Source: Heloderma charlesbogerti (lineage: Eukaryota > Chordata > Lepidosauria > Squamata > Helodermatidae). Taken from it: a DNA stretch of 64,000 nucleotides. The notes beneath the pieces are model-generated. The model was not told the origin of the DNA. It searched no databases and saw nothing but the letters and a program-made list of their open reading frames with translations. Positions 53,536 through 63,939 of the stretch are shown in pieces; within the stretch, counting starts at the first letter, position 1, and every line of letters begins with the position of its first letter. The translations under genes and the position numbers were made by a program. The stretch spans positions 1,607,501 to 1,671,500 of the forward strand of contig JANEZZ010000982.1 of assembly GCA_026122225.1 (NCBI GenBank), read 5' to 3'.

Positions 53536-56500
53536 CTAACCCACCCCAAATGCCTGCCTGAACAACCACGTTTTTAATGCACGACGGAAGCTCATTAAAG
53601 AGGGGGCATGGTGGAGTTCCCTAGGGAGGGAGTTCCACAGAGTGGGGGCCACCACAGAGAAGGCCCTCTCCCTCATCCCCACCAGTCTAGCTGTCCTGGC
53701 TGATGGGACAGAGAGAAGGCCATCCGAGGCTGATTTTGTTAAGTGGCCTGTCTGGTGTTGCTGGATGCGCTCCTTAAGATAGGCTGGGCCGGAACCGTAT
53801 AGGGTTTTAAAGGTCAAAACCAACACCTTGAATTTGGCCCGGAAAACAACTGGTAACCAATGCAACTCCTTCAGCACTGGAGTGATGTGATCTCGCCGGC
53901 GGCTGCCTTTAATCAGGCGAGCCGCCGCGTTCTGTACCAGTTGCAGCTTCCGAACCGTCTTCAAGGGTAACCCCACGTAGAGTAGTCTAAACGAGAGGAG
54001 ACCAGGGCATGTACTACCGATGGGAGCAGATGGTCGGGAAGGAAGGGGCGCAGCCGCCGTATCAGATGGAGTTGATACAGCGCTGTCCGGCTCACAGCTG
54101 ACACCTGAGCCTCCATGGACAGCTGGGAGTCCAAAATGACCCCCAGGCTGCGGACCTGGTCTTTCAAGGGTAGCCGTACCCCATTCAACACCAGGTCAAC
54201 ATCCCCCAGCCTCCTCTTGTCTCCCACCAAAAGTACCTCGGTCTTGTCAGGGTTCGGTTTCAGCTTATTCCTCCCCATCCAGCCACTCACCGTCTCCAGA
54301 CATTTGGACAGGGATTCTACGGCCAACCTTGGTGAAGATTTGAATGAGAGGTAGAGCTGCATGTCATCCGCATATTGATGACACTGCACCCCAAACCACC
54401 TGATGATAGCCCCCAGCGGCTTCACATAGATGTTAAATAGCATCGGGGAGAGGATGGAACCCTGTGGCACCCCACAAGTAAGTGGCCACGGGTCCGAAAC
54501 CTCCTCTCCCAGTGCTACCCTCTGGTACCTGCCGGAGAGGAAGGACCGGAACCACCACAATACAGTGTCTCCAATGCCCAACCCCTCCAGGCGGTCCAGG
54601 AGGATACCGTGGTCAACGGTATCAAAAGCCGCTGAGAGGTTGAGGAGAACAAGGAAGGAGCATTCACCCCTATCCAGAGCCCTCCTCATATCATCCACCA
54701 AGGCGACCAAGGTCGTTTCTGTCCCATGCCCAAGCCTGAAGCCCAACTGAAATGGGTCTAGATAATCAGTTTCTTCCAAGTGTGCCTTCAACTGCACCGC
54801 CACCACCCGCTCAATCACCTTGCCCCAAAATGGCAGATTTGAGACTGGGCGAAAGTTGTTCAGAACTTGAGGATCCAAGGAGGGCTTCTTTAAGAGCGTT
54901 CTTATCACTGCCTCCTTGAGGGCTGATGGCATCACTCCCTCCTCAAGGGAGGCATTCACCACCGCCCTGATCCCCTCACCCAGTCTCTCTCTGCAGCCCA
55001 TAATGAGCCAAGATGGGCAAGGATCAAGTAAGCAGGTGGTCGGCCGTACAGATGAAAGCACCTTGTCCACTTCATCAGGAGGAAGAAGCTGGAACCGATC
55101 CCACAAAACTGGTTTGCCACAGGCCGTCTCTTGCTCACTAACTGTATCCGCAGCGTGCAGAGTAACACACCTAATCTGATCAATTTTATCTGCAAAGTGC
55201 CTTGCCAAGGCCTCACAGGAGGCCTTAGAATGCTCCAGTGGTTCCGGAGCCACAGGACCGACCAGGGTCCGGACCACTTGGAACGGCCTCCTGGGACAGC
55301 ACTCTGCAGACGTGATGGAGGCAACATAATATTCCTTTTTTGCTGCCTTCACCGCCACGTGATAGGCTGAAGATACAGCTCTAGCCCGTGTCTGATTGTC
55401 TTTGGAGCGAGACTTCCGCCACCGGCGCTCTAGCCGTCTCACCTCCTGTTTCAGAGCTCGTAACCGCGGATTGAACCATGGTGCAGTCCGAGCCCTGTTC
55501 AGGGGGAGAGGGCATTTTGGAGCCACCTGATCTAATGCCCCAGTGATTGCGGCATTCCAGCCACCCACCAGGGTCTCAACCGAGTGGCCGTTGGCATGCC
55601 CCAGAGAATCCCCAAGCGCGTTCAGGAATCCATTCGGATCCATAAGACGCCTGGGGCGGACCATTTCAATGGGTCCTCCACCCCTGCGGAGGGGTTGTGG
55701 AACCGAGAAGTCCAACGTCACCAGATAGTAATCTGACCATGACAAGGGGGTAGTGGATATACCCCCGACTTCCAGATCACTCCCTGCTTCTCCAGAAACA
55801 AACACAAGGTCTAGTGCATGACCGGCTACATGGGTGGGCCCAGTTACAATATGATGCAGCTCCCAGGAGGCCATGGTCTCCATGAAGTCCCGAGGTGCTC
55901 CTGTGAGGATGGCCTCCGAATGTACGTTGAAGTCCCCCAACACCAATAAGTTAGGGGACTGTACACGCACATCAGAGACCACCTCAAGCACCTCAGCCAG
56001 GGAGTCAGTCGTGCAGCGGGGTGGACGGTACACAAGCAGAATCCCCAGACTGCCCTTCGGGCCCAACCTCCAGTACATGCACTCAGCAACCTTGGTCTCC
56101 CGGATAGGGGGTCTGGTGAAGACCAAGGACTCTCGATAGATAACAGCCACTCCCCCTCCCCGATCCCCAGCCCTCGGCTGCTGTGCATACGAAAATCCAG
56201 CTGGACACATGGCTGCAAGGGTTGGAGCAGCAGCCTCGGCCAGCCCAGTCTCCGTAATACATGCCAGGACTGCACCCTCATCCAGGATAATGTCATGAAT
56301 GAGGGAGGTTTTCTGGGTAACAGACCTGGCATTGCAGAGCAGCAAACGAAGGCCAGAAGATGGGGTCACGCCTCTCCCAGCCATCGTTTGGCTCTGGACA
56401 GGCCCGGAGCAGGGGACAGATACTACACATCTCTCCCTTGTTCCCCTTACCTGGCATGGCCTGCCCCTAGCGCTCCGCCAGCGCCTGCCGCCCAGCCTCG

Positions 56501-56630
56501 GTATGTTCTGGCCCCCAACACTCCCCCCACTGCCTCCATCAGGTGGACACATGCCCCCTCGCTCCCGCCTATCAGGCAGGCTACCCACCCCTAAAAACAC
56601 AACAAAATCCCCCCCAACAAAATAAAACAA
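53536..56630 (-). pseudogene. L2 ORF2: endonuclease and reverse transcriptase, one frameshift, altered active sites
   Basis: An 889-codon frame (53961-56630) overlaps an 146-codon frame (53536-53976) that holds the C-terminus. One frameshift near 53970 separates them. Endonuclease blocks: LLLCNARSVTQK, ACITETGL, LLVLGDFNVHSEA and LSWSDYYLVTLDF. The last normally reads SDH, so the catalytic His is Tyr here. RT blocks: FRPVSNLPFWGKVIERV, LVLLNLSAAFDTVDHG (motif A normally has Asp where Asn stands), CGVPQGSILSPMLFNIYV and the YADD box HQYADDMQLYLSF. Both changes hit catalytic residues, so the enzyme should be dead despite the long open frame. Plus-strand ORFs over this stretch are shadows. Confidence 0.9.
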
Positions 56631-56662
56631 ACAAACAAAACAATTAAAATCCCCTTAAAAAT

Positions 56663-57045
56663 GCCAGGCAGGAGTCCACAGGGAAGGCCTGGTGGCGGTG
56701 GTGGTGGCGGCGGCGGCGGCAGCAGGCCCAGCGGCGGCAAGCACGCCTCTTCCCCAGTGGTGGTGGTGGTGGTGGTGGCTTCTCCTGCAGGCCCTGGCTC
56801 TCCCAGGCCACCTCAGCCAGCCAGCTTATGTAGTCCCTCCAGGGAGGGGCAGGTGGAGCAGCACAGCTTTCTCAGTACCTGGGGGCCTGGTCCTGCAGGG
56901 ACTGGTGGTCTGCCAGGCAGAAGTCCACAGGGAAGGCCTGGTGGTGGTGGCAGCGGCAGCAGCAGCAGGCCCAGCGGCGGCAAGCACGCCTCTTCCCCGG
57001 TGGTGGTGGTGGTGGTGGCTTCTCCTGCAGGCCCTGGCCATGATA
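56663..57045 (-). promoter_or_regulatory. Tandem 249-bp units at the L2 5' end (1.5 copies)
   Basis: GCCAGGCAGGAGTCCACAGG at 56663 and GCCAGGCAGAAGTCCACAGG at 56912 start two collinear units rich in GGC and GGT runs. Each contains GGCAAGCACGCCTCTTCCCC and GGCTTCTCCTGCAGGCCCTG. On the L2 strand they precede the ORF, the position where LINE promoters lie. Promoter activity is inferred from position only. Confidence 0.6.
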
Positions 57046-57405
57046 CATAGAGTGCAGGTAAGCATCTTGCTTTCTCTTAATGAATTTAGGAAAGCGGAGG
57101 GTGATTCTTACTAGGAAAGCAGTGTACAGGGAGGGGAGGCTTATCTCTTCCCTTCCCCATGTGATTGGAACGCCCCACCCAGCACACCTAGAATGCTTAA
57201 ATAAAAAGCCCCCATTGGTACTATTCGGGACTTTTATATCTAAGTGTTCTAGATGGGCATGGGGGTGGTTCTGATTGTGCTGGGGAAGGGAGATTTATCA
57301 CACACTGTATTTCAATAAAGACTCGCCCTCCTCCCATAATTAATTAAAGGGAAACAAGATATGTAGCTGCATACAGTGTATCAAAGGAACATCTATGTTG
57401 GCCCC
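57046..57405. other. No recognised feature
   Basis: Flank of the L2; short frames only. Confidence 0.45.
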
Positions 57406-57803
57406 CAGGGATGTCCTTCACTGGGAAATTCAGTTCTATTTTGGCTCGACAGAGTTCCATGGCTTGTACGACTCAATTTGCGTCTGCAAGCTGAACTGTG
57501 GGCTTTTCCCTGAACTCCAGGAACGTTTTTGCGTGTGTGTGTGTGTGGGGGGGAGATTCTGCAGTTCACATAAACTATGGCCATATTTGCGCAAATAGCT
57601 GGAATTTGTGCAGAGTGCTCAGAAATTTGCACAAATTGCAGGACTCCCCCAGGGCAAAATTCCTGGAAAATCCACAAATTGGTCCAACTCGCTGCAGTTT
57701 GAGTTGAGCACCTCAGCGGGAACTGAAAAGAAGTCTGGGGGACTGAGCCTAGGAAAACCCGTCAAACTGTACCCCCACCCAACAGATTTCTCTGACATCC
57801 CTA
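57406..57803. mobile_element. hAT-like element sharing its end with 28353-29206
   Basis: It begins CAGGGATGTCC and ends TTTCTCTGACATCCCTA, the same terminal sequence as the palindrome-rich element. A (TG)n run is inside at 57531. No matching 8-bp duplication (TTGGCCCC against TTCATAAG), so one end may be lost. Confidence 0.6.
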
Positions 57804-57821
57804 TTCATAAGGATCTCCTTG

Positions 57822-58015
57822 GGGTAAGCCATGGCTCAAGGGGTAGTGCACGTGTTTTGCATATAGAAGGTCCCAGATTCACTCTGTGCCATTGCCACCT
57901 TAAAAAGATTTGAACTGGTAGGACACCTGCTTCAGACCTTGGAGGACCACTGCCAGTCAGAGTAGACAATGCTGGTCTAAGTAGATCAATGGTCTGCCTC
58001 ATTATGAGGCAGCTT
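57822..58015 (+). mobile_element. tRNA-derived SINE, copy 1 of a tandem pair
   Basis: GTAAGCCATGGCTCAAGGGG head, AGGTCCCAGATTCACTCTG box B region, GACCACTGCCAGTCAGAGTA and GATCAATGGTCTGCCTCATT tail. Confidence 0.8.
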
Positions 58016-58225
58016 TGGGGGATGTGACACCACTCAGTGTCAGAGCACATGCTTTGCACACAGAAGGTGCCAGGTTCAATCTTCATTTAAAAGGCTCTTA
58101 GGTAGTGGGAGTGGGCTAGTCCTCTGCCTCAAGACCTTTCAGAGCTGCTCCCTGACAGTCCAGAGCTCGATTGACCAATGTTCTGATTTGGTAGAAGGCA
58201 ACTTTCTATGTTCATACAATCTCCT
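58016..58225 (+). mobile_element. tRNA-derived SINE, copy 2 of the pair
   Basis: GAGCACATGCTTTGCACACA, GAAGGTGCCAGGTTCAATCT (box B), then a diverged tail with AAGGCAACTTTCTATGTTC, adjacent to copy 1. Confidence 0.75.
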
Positions 58226-58994
58226 CTTTTCTGTAACTCTGCTAATGATATAACTTCTGCTCATTATAATGATTGCAGTACAGACATAATTATATTATGC
58301 TGATCATTTAACAGCCTAGAAAGAATTGTTGATATTCTTAGTCACCAGCATAATGCTTTTTTAAGGAAGCAAGTTGCTAAAGAACCCAGAAGATATTTAC
58401 ATTGTTGGGTGCCAGAATTAACGTTTAGCCACCTGGGGCGATGAAGTACCTCAAATATTGATCCTGTTCATAGTACTACAAATATTATTTCATGCAATAT
58501 TGCCAGTCTCTGTGGCAAATGAACAGAATTAAAGATATAGAATTGCCACAGAGGATAAAGCGGTGCAGTATAATAGGTTTAAATGTGGACTGAGGAAACT
58601 TCCATTCTCACCATAGCCAGAGACTCTATGTGGTCTTGAGCAAACCCTTATTCTCACAGCTGCAGCACCATCGCCACTCCACCATTTCCAATACAGGGAT
58701 AACAATACTAGCCTAACACTGGGTCATTATAATGATTGTTGAGCGAATGGCTTGGATACTGTGAGCATGTTCAGGAGTATCAGTTTGGACAGGGATGTAT
58801 GGTGTACTTTCCTATGCCTCCCAATTCAATTCATTGGCTTGGTCCTAAGATAAAGTAATGTAAGGAAGTTCATGGAAGGAAAGTTTCCCATCCCCTCCTC
58901 CCCCTTGCAGCCTCCTGTGCCTACACACACACGCACACACCGCCACTGCAAAAGCCAGGAGGTCACCAGGTTGGGAAAGACTGATATAAAGGAC
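58226..58994. other. No gene recognised over about 770 bases
   Basis: AT-rich; a short (AC) stretch near 58922 and a family P end (AGGTCACCAGGTTGGG) near 58960. Confidence 0.45.
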
Positions 58995-59400
58995 TACCTT
59001 TTCCTGCATAAACTTGCCTGGATATGAAGATTGGCCTGTGAGATGCTGTTCTGGGTCCCTCCACCCTCTGAAAGAGGTGGCAGAATGCAGGGGCTGTTTA
59101 GTTGTGACTCCAAACCTCTAGAATTCTCTCCCTAGGGAGGTTTATCTCACACCATCTTTATTTTCTTTGTGGCGTCACTGCCAGATGTAAACCTTTTTAC
59201 TCACCCAGGCGTTTTGCTTGTTTTTATAGGGATATGTGGTTCCATGCTGCTGGTCTTTTTAACCTGTTCCACTGCTTTTGCTTTTATTGTGGTCTTGTCG
59301 TTCTATCGTTTTATAAATTTGTGATTTTATTGTTCTGTCGTTTGATTTTGTAAGCTGCTTGGGCTGAAGGACAACTCATATGTATTCGAAAGAGAATAAC
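58995..59400 (+). mobile_element. L2-like LINE 3' end, diverged
   Basis: AGAATTCTCTCCCTAGGGAG, AAACCTTTTTACTCACCCAG, then a T-rich 3' UTR ending GTAAGCTGCTTGGGCTGAAG. Confidence 0.6.
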
Positions 59401-60284
59401 GATAGAACAGAAAGGCACAGAAGCTGCTATCTTTGCTGCTAAAAAAAATAATCGTCTGGATGCAACCTACATTTGCTTTGTGCAAGAAAATATGAATTAG
59501 GTCACTGATGTCACAGAGAAGAAGAAGACAAGACCTCTAATATTCACTCAGTTGATAATCTGACCTCCCCACCCCCTAACAATTTGTCTGCTTTGCTGTG
59601 CTTTCCAAAACCCTCTCCTCAAATCCCTGAAGTGTAGCTGCTCTCCAAACCGAAGCCATAATCTCATCCATAAAATCCGGCCTTGTTTTCTGTTGCCAGG
59701 CAACCCCATTCCAGCTGCCATTGAAGAAATGCTCGGTGGTAGGAAACGGTGGGATTCTGAAGAACAGCAACTGTGGCAGACAAATAGATCAAGCGGACTT
59801 TGTCATGCGGTAAGACAGCGGCCCGGTAAGACAGTGGCCCGGCTGCAGCATCGCCTCCCCCTCTTTTCGCAGCGTTTCCCAAGCATTTTTGGTTTGTTTA
59901 TGACTAATCAACAGTAACTGGTTCCCATTCTTTCCTGGAGTGATTTATAGGAGCAGGGAAGAATAGTGGCAGCTGTGTCTCCCCTTTTCTTATAGTGCAG
60001 CCCTCTAGTCCTTGAGAGATAGCAGGAGATGGTTGAGCAAAGGCACTTTAATCAAAGCGAAAGCTGAAGAGAGATGGAAGGGGCTCCACTTTGTCTAGCT
60101 TTGTTACAAAGCAGAACTTTGGACCTTGTTCCTTCTGGAAGAGAATAACAGTTTCCTAGAATTTGGAGGGACAAGTGTGTCATTTAAACCAATATTCCCT
60201 ACTCCAGATTTAAGACCATTACCATGTGCGCATGGATAGCGTAATTATATGGGTTAGTCATGAGGTGATATTGGTGGAGTATTA
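59401..60284. other. No gene recognised over about 880 bases
   Basis: Opposed ORFs at 59576-59917 lack motifs. Confidence 0.45.
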
Positions 60285-60370
60285 ACAGCACAGTCCTATG
60301 TTAGTCTACTCAGAAGTAAGTCCAATGGGAATTGCTCCCAGGAAAGTGAGTTTAGGACTGCAGCCTAAAT
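60285..60370. repeat. Short palindromic element (CAGTCCTATG type)
   Basis: GCACAGTCCTATGTTAGTCT.. CAGAAGTAAGTCC mirrors ..GGAAAGTGAGTTTAGGACTG. Same type as 31128-31213. Confidence 0.7.
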
Positions 60371-60376
60371 GTTTTA

Positions 60377-60457
60377 GGGCTCAATCCTATGCGTGTTTAG
60401 ACAGCAAAAAGTCATACAGGACTTTTTTTCTGTCTAAGCATGCATAAGTTTAGGCCC
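60377..60457. mobile_element. Harbinger-like miniature element (family H), 81 bp
   Basis: GGGCTCAATCCTATGCGTGT and the mirror end AAGCATGCATAAGTTTAGGCCC, flanked by TTA on both sides (60374-60376 and 60458-60460). A 3-bp TTA duplication is typical of PIF/Harbinger elements. Confidence 0.75.
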
Positions 60458-60469
60458 TTAAATAGTCTG

Positions 60470-60835
60470 ACCTATTTCTAGGCTTCTTCTCTACCCAAAG
60501 GCTCACAAAGTGGTTTTCAAGATAAAAACAGACAAATCACCTGCCCAAAAGACAGAAATAAAACAAGATATATATGCAGCAAAACAAACGGAGCTGTCAC
60601 AGAGTCATGTGGCAAACAGCCTCACAGAATATAACAGTAAGAGCCAGGACAACAACAGTTACTCCTGAGAAAAATGTCAATAAAATAGAATAGTATTTAC
60701 AGATCTTTGGAAGGGCTGTAGTCTGGTAGCTCTGTGAATCTCCATGGGGAAAGAAGTCCACAGCCTAGGTGCTGCTACTGAAAAAGCCCTGTTCTGTGTC
60801 ACTGCCACCTGCACCTCTGGATATGACTATGCGTT
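60470..60835 (-). mobile_element. L2-like LINE 3' end, minus strand, diverged
   Basis: AGGCTCACAAAGTGGTTTTC, AATCTCCATGGGGAAAGAAG and CTGAAAAAGCCCTGTTCTGT are the reverse of a LINE C-terminus and 3' UTR, comparable with 61418-61995. Confidence 0.6.
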
Positions 60836-61266
60836 GATGGCCAAAGTGACCAAATATATATGAGAATAAAAGAAGGGAGATGAAAGGAAATGCTTTTATT
60901 TTATTAACTACTGGAATAGTACCCTCCCCCCCATACGACGGACAGAATGCATATATTCAAGACATGATGGTACAATCTTATTTGGTAATACATTATCTAA
61001 CATTTCTAAAATAGGTACATCATTTATATTTTAATATGCTAATACTTTAATTAAAATTGTGTACACATTTATGCAGCTCTCCTATGAGGATGATCTATTG
61101 CATGGGAGGGGATTCTACAGCCCACATGTGGTCCTCCACACGATATTATGCAGCCCCTAGGACTTTCCAACCCTCCTTTACCTTTCCTTCCCCATTGCTG
61201 AGTTCCTTCTGCATTCTTGCCTCTGTGGCACCAGACTCTCCCTCTGTGATCTAGCTCCAAACACTT
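60836..61266. other. No recognised feature
   Basis: AT-rich; nothing identified. Confidence 0.45.
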
Positions 61267-61350
61267 CCTTGACTCGGATTCCTGCACTGAGCAGGGGGTT
61301 GGACTTGATGGTCTTATAGGCCCCTTCCAACCCTACTATTCTATTATTAT
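61267..61350 (+). mobile_element. CR1 LINE (family 1), terminal 84 bases
   Basis: TTGACTCGGATTCCTGCACT, GCAGGGGGTTGGACTTGATG and CCTACTATTCTATTATTA, the CR1 terminus. Confidence 0.88.
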
Positions 61351-61389
61351 CTTCCTTGTGTGTGTAAGACATACAGAAAGAGAGAAAAT

Positions 61390-61415
61390 GAGAGAGAGAG
61401 AGAGAGAGAGAGAGC
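61390..61415. repeat. (AG)n microsatellite
   Basis: About 13 uninterrupted AG units. Confidence 0.94.
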
Positions 61416-61417
61416 AG

Positions 61418-61995
61418 TATTTATTTTATTTATATCCCACCCTCACAAAGAGCCCAGGGCAGCAACCTACATAAAACACAGTACACCGCATAAATGAACA
61501 TTAAAACCATGACTCTAAAATCACAAATATATCATAAAACTATCAACACAATCAGTCAATGAAAAGAACAAATAGAGCACTTGCCTATAACCCCAAAGCC
61601 TGCACAAATAAATAGGTCTTTAACTAGTGCCTAAGTTACAACGGCATGGGGGACAGCTGAATCTCTAACAGAAGAGAGTTCCACAGCTGGGTTGCCACCA
61701 CCGAAAAAGCCCTGCCACGTGTGGTAGCCTCATTCTTCAAAGGCACCACAAGCAAAGCCTCCCCATCTGACCTTAGATCCCAGGATGGTCACTTTTGGGG
61801 AAGGCTGACCCTCAGGTACCTGGGTCCTGAGCCATTTAGAGATTTGTACACTAGTACCAACACCTAGCATTGGGCCCCGTAGCTCAGTGGTAACCAGTGA
61901 AGAGACTTCAAAACGGGTGTGTTAGGCTCACATCTCCCTGTCCTTGTCAATACATGGCAGCAGCATACAGCACCCGCTTTAGCTTCTGGACTGGA
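61418..61995 (-). mobile_element. L2-like LINE, RT C-terminus and 3' UTR, minus strand
   Basis: The tail TATTTATTTTATTTATATCC is followed by the 3' UTR, then the reverse of coding sequence: AGAGTTCCACAGCTGGGTTG, CACCGAAAAAGCCCTG, GAGCCATTTAGAGATTTGTA and GTAACCAGTGAAGAGACTTC. Confidence 0.75.
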
Positions 61996-62217
61996 ATTTG
62001 GAGGGGTGCATGGAAACAGCCAAAATGGAGAGGAGATGTGGGGTGGTCAGCCTTAGTTAAACAATGAAGAGCTAAAAAGGGTGATTGGAGGGAGGGTGCG
62101 GGAGGGGGAGCCATCTGCACAGAATCACCAGAAGTGGAAGCTACACTTTTTCTTGGTGAAATTCCCTCTTGTAAGAAATAATCAGAAACAGCGCTCTATT
62201 AATTTAAAAATGCACAA

Positions 62218-62350
62218 GGGCGCAATCCTATGCATGTTTAGACAGAAAAAAGTCTTACAACTCCCAACATGTCCCAGCATTCCATGGCTGTCTGGGGAAT
62301 GCTGGGAGTTGTAGGACTTTTTTCTGTCTAAACTTACATAGAATAGCACT
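62218..62350. mobile_element. Harbinger-like fold-back element (family H), complete copy
   Basis: GGGCGCAATCCTATGCATGT.. TTTAGACAGAAAAAAGTC.. ACAACTCCCAACATG at the left mirrors ..GAATGCTGGGAGTTGTAGGA.. TTTTTTCTGTCTAAAC. The end CTATTCTATG.. is diverged on the right. The arms are about 60 bases. TAA follows the right end; CAA precedes the left. Confidence 0.78.
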
Positions 62351-62641
62351 CTAAGTCACTTCCGGAACGGTAAAACTGTTCATCTGTCACTTACTGGATT
62401 TCCCCTCATAGATGTGCCTCACAATAGAAACTATTGCATCGAGCAAAACACAGTTAATTCTTCTGTGTTGGACATGAAGCTACAGAACACAATAAGTAGA
62501 ACCAAAACATTTTCACTGGGACTGTACCATTGTTTTTGAACATGGCTTTTAAAAAAAATGAGTTAAGAGAAAGGAAAAAATCTTGAAATGTTCACAGGCA
62601 TCAGAGATGCTTACTGCATTTCCATGCATAAAAATACAGAT
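62351..62641. other. No recognised feature
   Basis: AT-rich upstream flank of the exon-like ORF. Confidence 0.45.
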
Positions 62642-62869
62642 ATGTGGAAAGCTGCAGCTGTTACATTTCTGGTTGCCATACAGTTTTTAGAGGCTCTGCC
62701 AGAGAAGATGGCGACACCTCTAGAGAATGCAGATGTCATGGTAAAGACAGGTGGGGCGAAGCCAGCAGAGAGCAGTGAACTGTGGCAGGCGTTCATCCAC
62801 CCACTTAACTACAGCCCATTCTCCCTCTTCATCAAAGCAGTGTGCAAGACAAAAGAAACACAAGAGTAA
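62642..62869 (+). CDS. Exon-like ORF with a signal-peptide-like start, unidentified
   Basis: ATG at 62642 opens 75 codons beginning MWKAAAVTFLVAIQFLEALP, a short basic start and hydrophobic core like a secretory signal peptide. A polar segment and ELWQAFIHPLNYSPFSLFIK follow. A GTAAGC at about 62864 could be a splice donor just before the in-frame stop. No repeat family matches. It may be a first coding exon of a small secreted protein or a chance frame; the family is not recognised. Confidence 0.35.
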   Translation: MWKAAAVTFLVAIQFLEALPEKMATPLENADVMVKTGGAKPAESSELWQAFIHPLNYSPFSLFIKAVCKTKETQE

Positions 62870-63048
62870 GCAATCAAACTACAAAAATGCCTCAAAAGCG
62901 CAGCGTCAAGGCTTCAATTAAAACAGTAAATACAATAAAAGCCAACAAGTGCAATAAACCAGCTGCAGCATCTGAAAAACAACAACACCCTGTCACTACC
63001 ACCAGCCATCTCAAGCAAGAACACAACTGCACTAGGAAACTCCTTACT

Positions 63049-63455
63049 CCATAAGAACATCAGAGCTGTGCTGGCTCAGACCAGACTTGTCCAGCTTTCT
63101 GTTCCTACAGTGGCCAACCAGCTGCCTGGGGAAAGCCCACGAGCACAACATGAACACAATAGAGACCTCCCACCCATGTTCCCAGCAACTGCCATTCAGA
63201 GGCATAGTGCCTCCAATAGTGGAGGTAATAGTGGAAGTAATATGTAGCCATCAGGACTAATAGTCATTGAGAGCCTCGTCCACCATGAATTTGTCTTATC
63301 CCCTTTTATAGGCATCCAAGTTGACAGCTATCACCACATCTTATAGTAGAGAATTCCACAGTTTGACTATGTGCTGTGCAAAGTACTCTCTTTTCTCTGT
63401 CCCAAACCTCCCACCTTTTAGCTTCATTGGATGGTCCCGGGTTCTAGTGTATAGG
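63049..63455 (-). mobile_element. CR1-like LINE (family 2), 3' end, diverged
   Basis: CATAAGAACATCAGAGCTGT, GAGACCTCCCACCCATGTTC, CATCCAAGTTGACAGCTATC and GGATGGTCCCGGGTTCTAGT. Confidence 0.82.
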
Positions 63456-63472
63456 ACTGGGATATACTTTTA

Positions 63473-63923
63473 GGGCACAATCCTATGGCCACTAGTCAGT
63501 GGCTAGATGGCCATAGGATATCTGGTTTTCAGGGTACCAACCTCAGAGCCCACGCTCCGAGGTCAGTTCCTGGGGAACCGACCTTCCCCCGACTTCTGCG
63601 CTGCCTCACAGGCAGCGGGGAACAGCCCCGTTCTCCATGCTCTGAAAAGGAGCACGGAGCAGCCAAAAGGGGGTGTTTCAGGGGGCGCTCCAGGGCAGGG
63701 AAGGCAGAAATGCCGATACGACACATCCTGTGTGTCGTCCGGCAGCCTCCTCCCCTGCTCCGCCTTCCCGCGGCTAGACAGCCAAAATCAGCTGTCTAGC
63801 CGCAAATGCAGGGCAAGAGAAAGGCAGAGGGAATGATCCCCTCTGTGCTTCTCCTGCCCTGCATTGGATAGGTGGTCGCCTCCAAGGTCGGAGGTGGCTG
63901 CCTATCCCCATAGGATTGCTCCC
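63473..63923. mobile_element. Harbinger-like non-autonomous element (family R), intact ends
   Basis: The 451-bp element begins GGGCACAATCCTATGG and ends CCCATAGGATTGCTCCC, flanked by TTA (63470-63472 and 63924-63926). It contains GC-rich sequence, including an internal inverted repeat (CGGCTAGACAGCCAAAATC.. AGCTGTCTAGCCG), but no transposase. The three overlapping ORFs here are compositional. Confidence 0.82.
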
Positions 63924-63939
63924 TTAATTATCTTAATGA

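Larger units (their letters stand above)
53397..57045 (-). mobile_element. Near full-length L2-clade LINE, minus strand
   Basis: The 3' end at 53397 has the subfamily terminus (reverse of GCCCAGAGTGGCTGGGTGAC) and an AATAAA-type tail. Upstream come the 3' UTR, RT C-terminus, a long endonuclease-RT ORF and a 5' leader made of 249-bp repeats reaching about 57045. About 3.65 kb. It is the best preserved LINE here, though not active (see its ORF). Other copies of the same subfamily in the window are 3' ends only. Confidence 0.92.

Noticed and set aside
54115..56625. Several plus-strand ORFs opposite the L2 ORF
   Set aside because: Antisense shadows; the minus-strand frame carries the recognisable LINE motifs.
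56661..57114. Glycine/alanine-rich plus-strand ORFs of 129-140 codons
   Set aside because: They arise from GGC/GGT runs in the repeated 5' units of an L2 LINE on the other strand.
63485..63836. Overlapping ORFs near the end of the window
   Set aside because: They lie wholly inside a Harbinger-like element and have no domain features.
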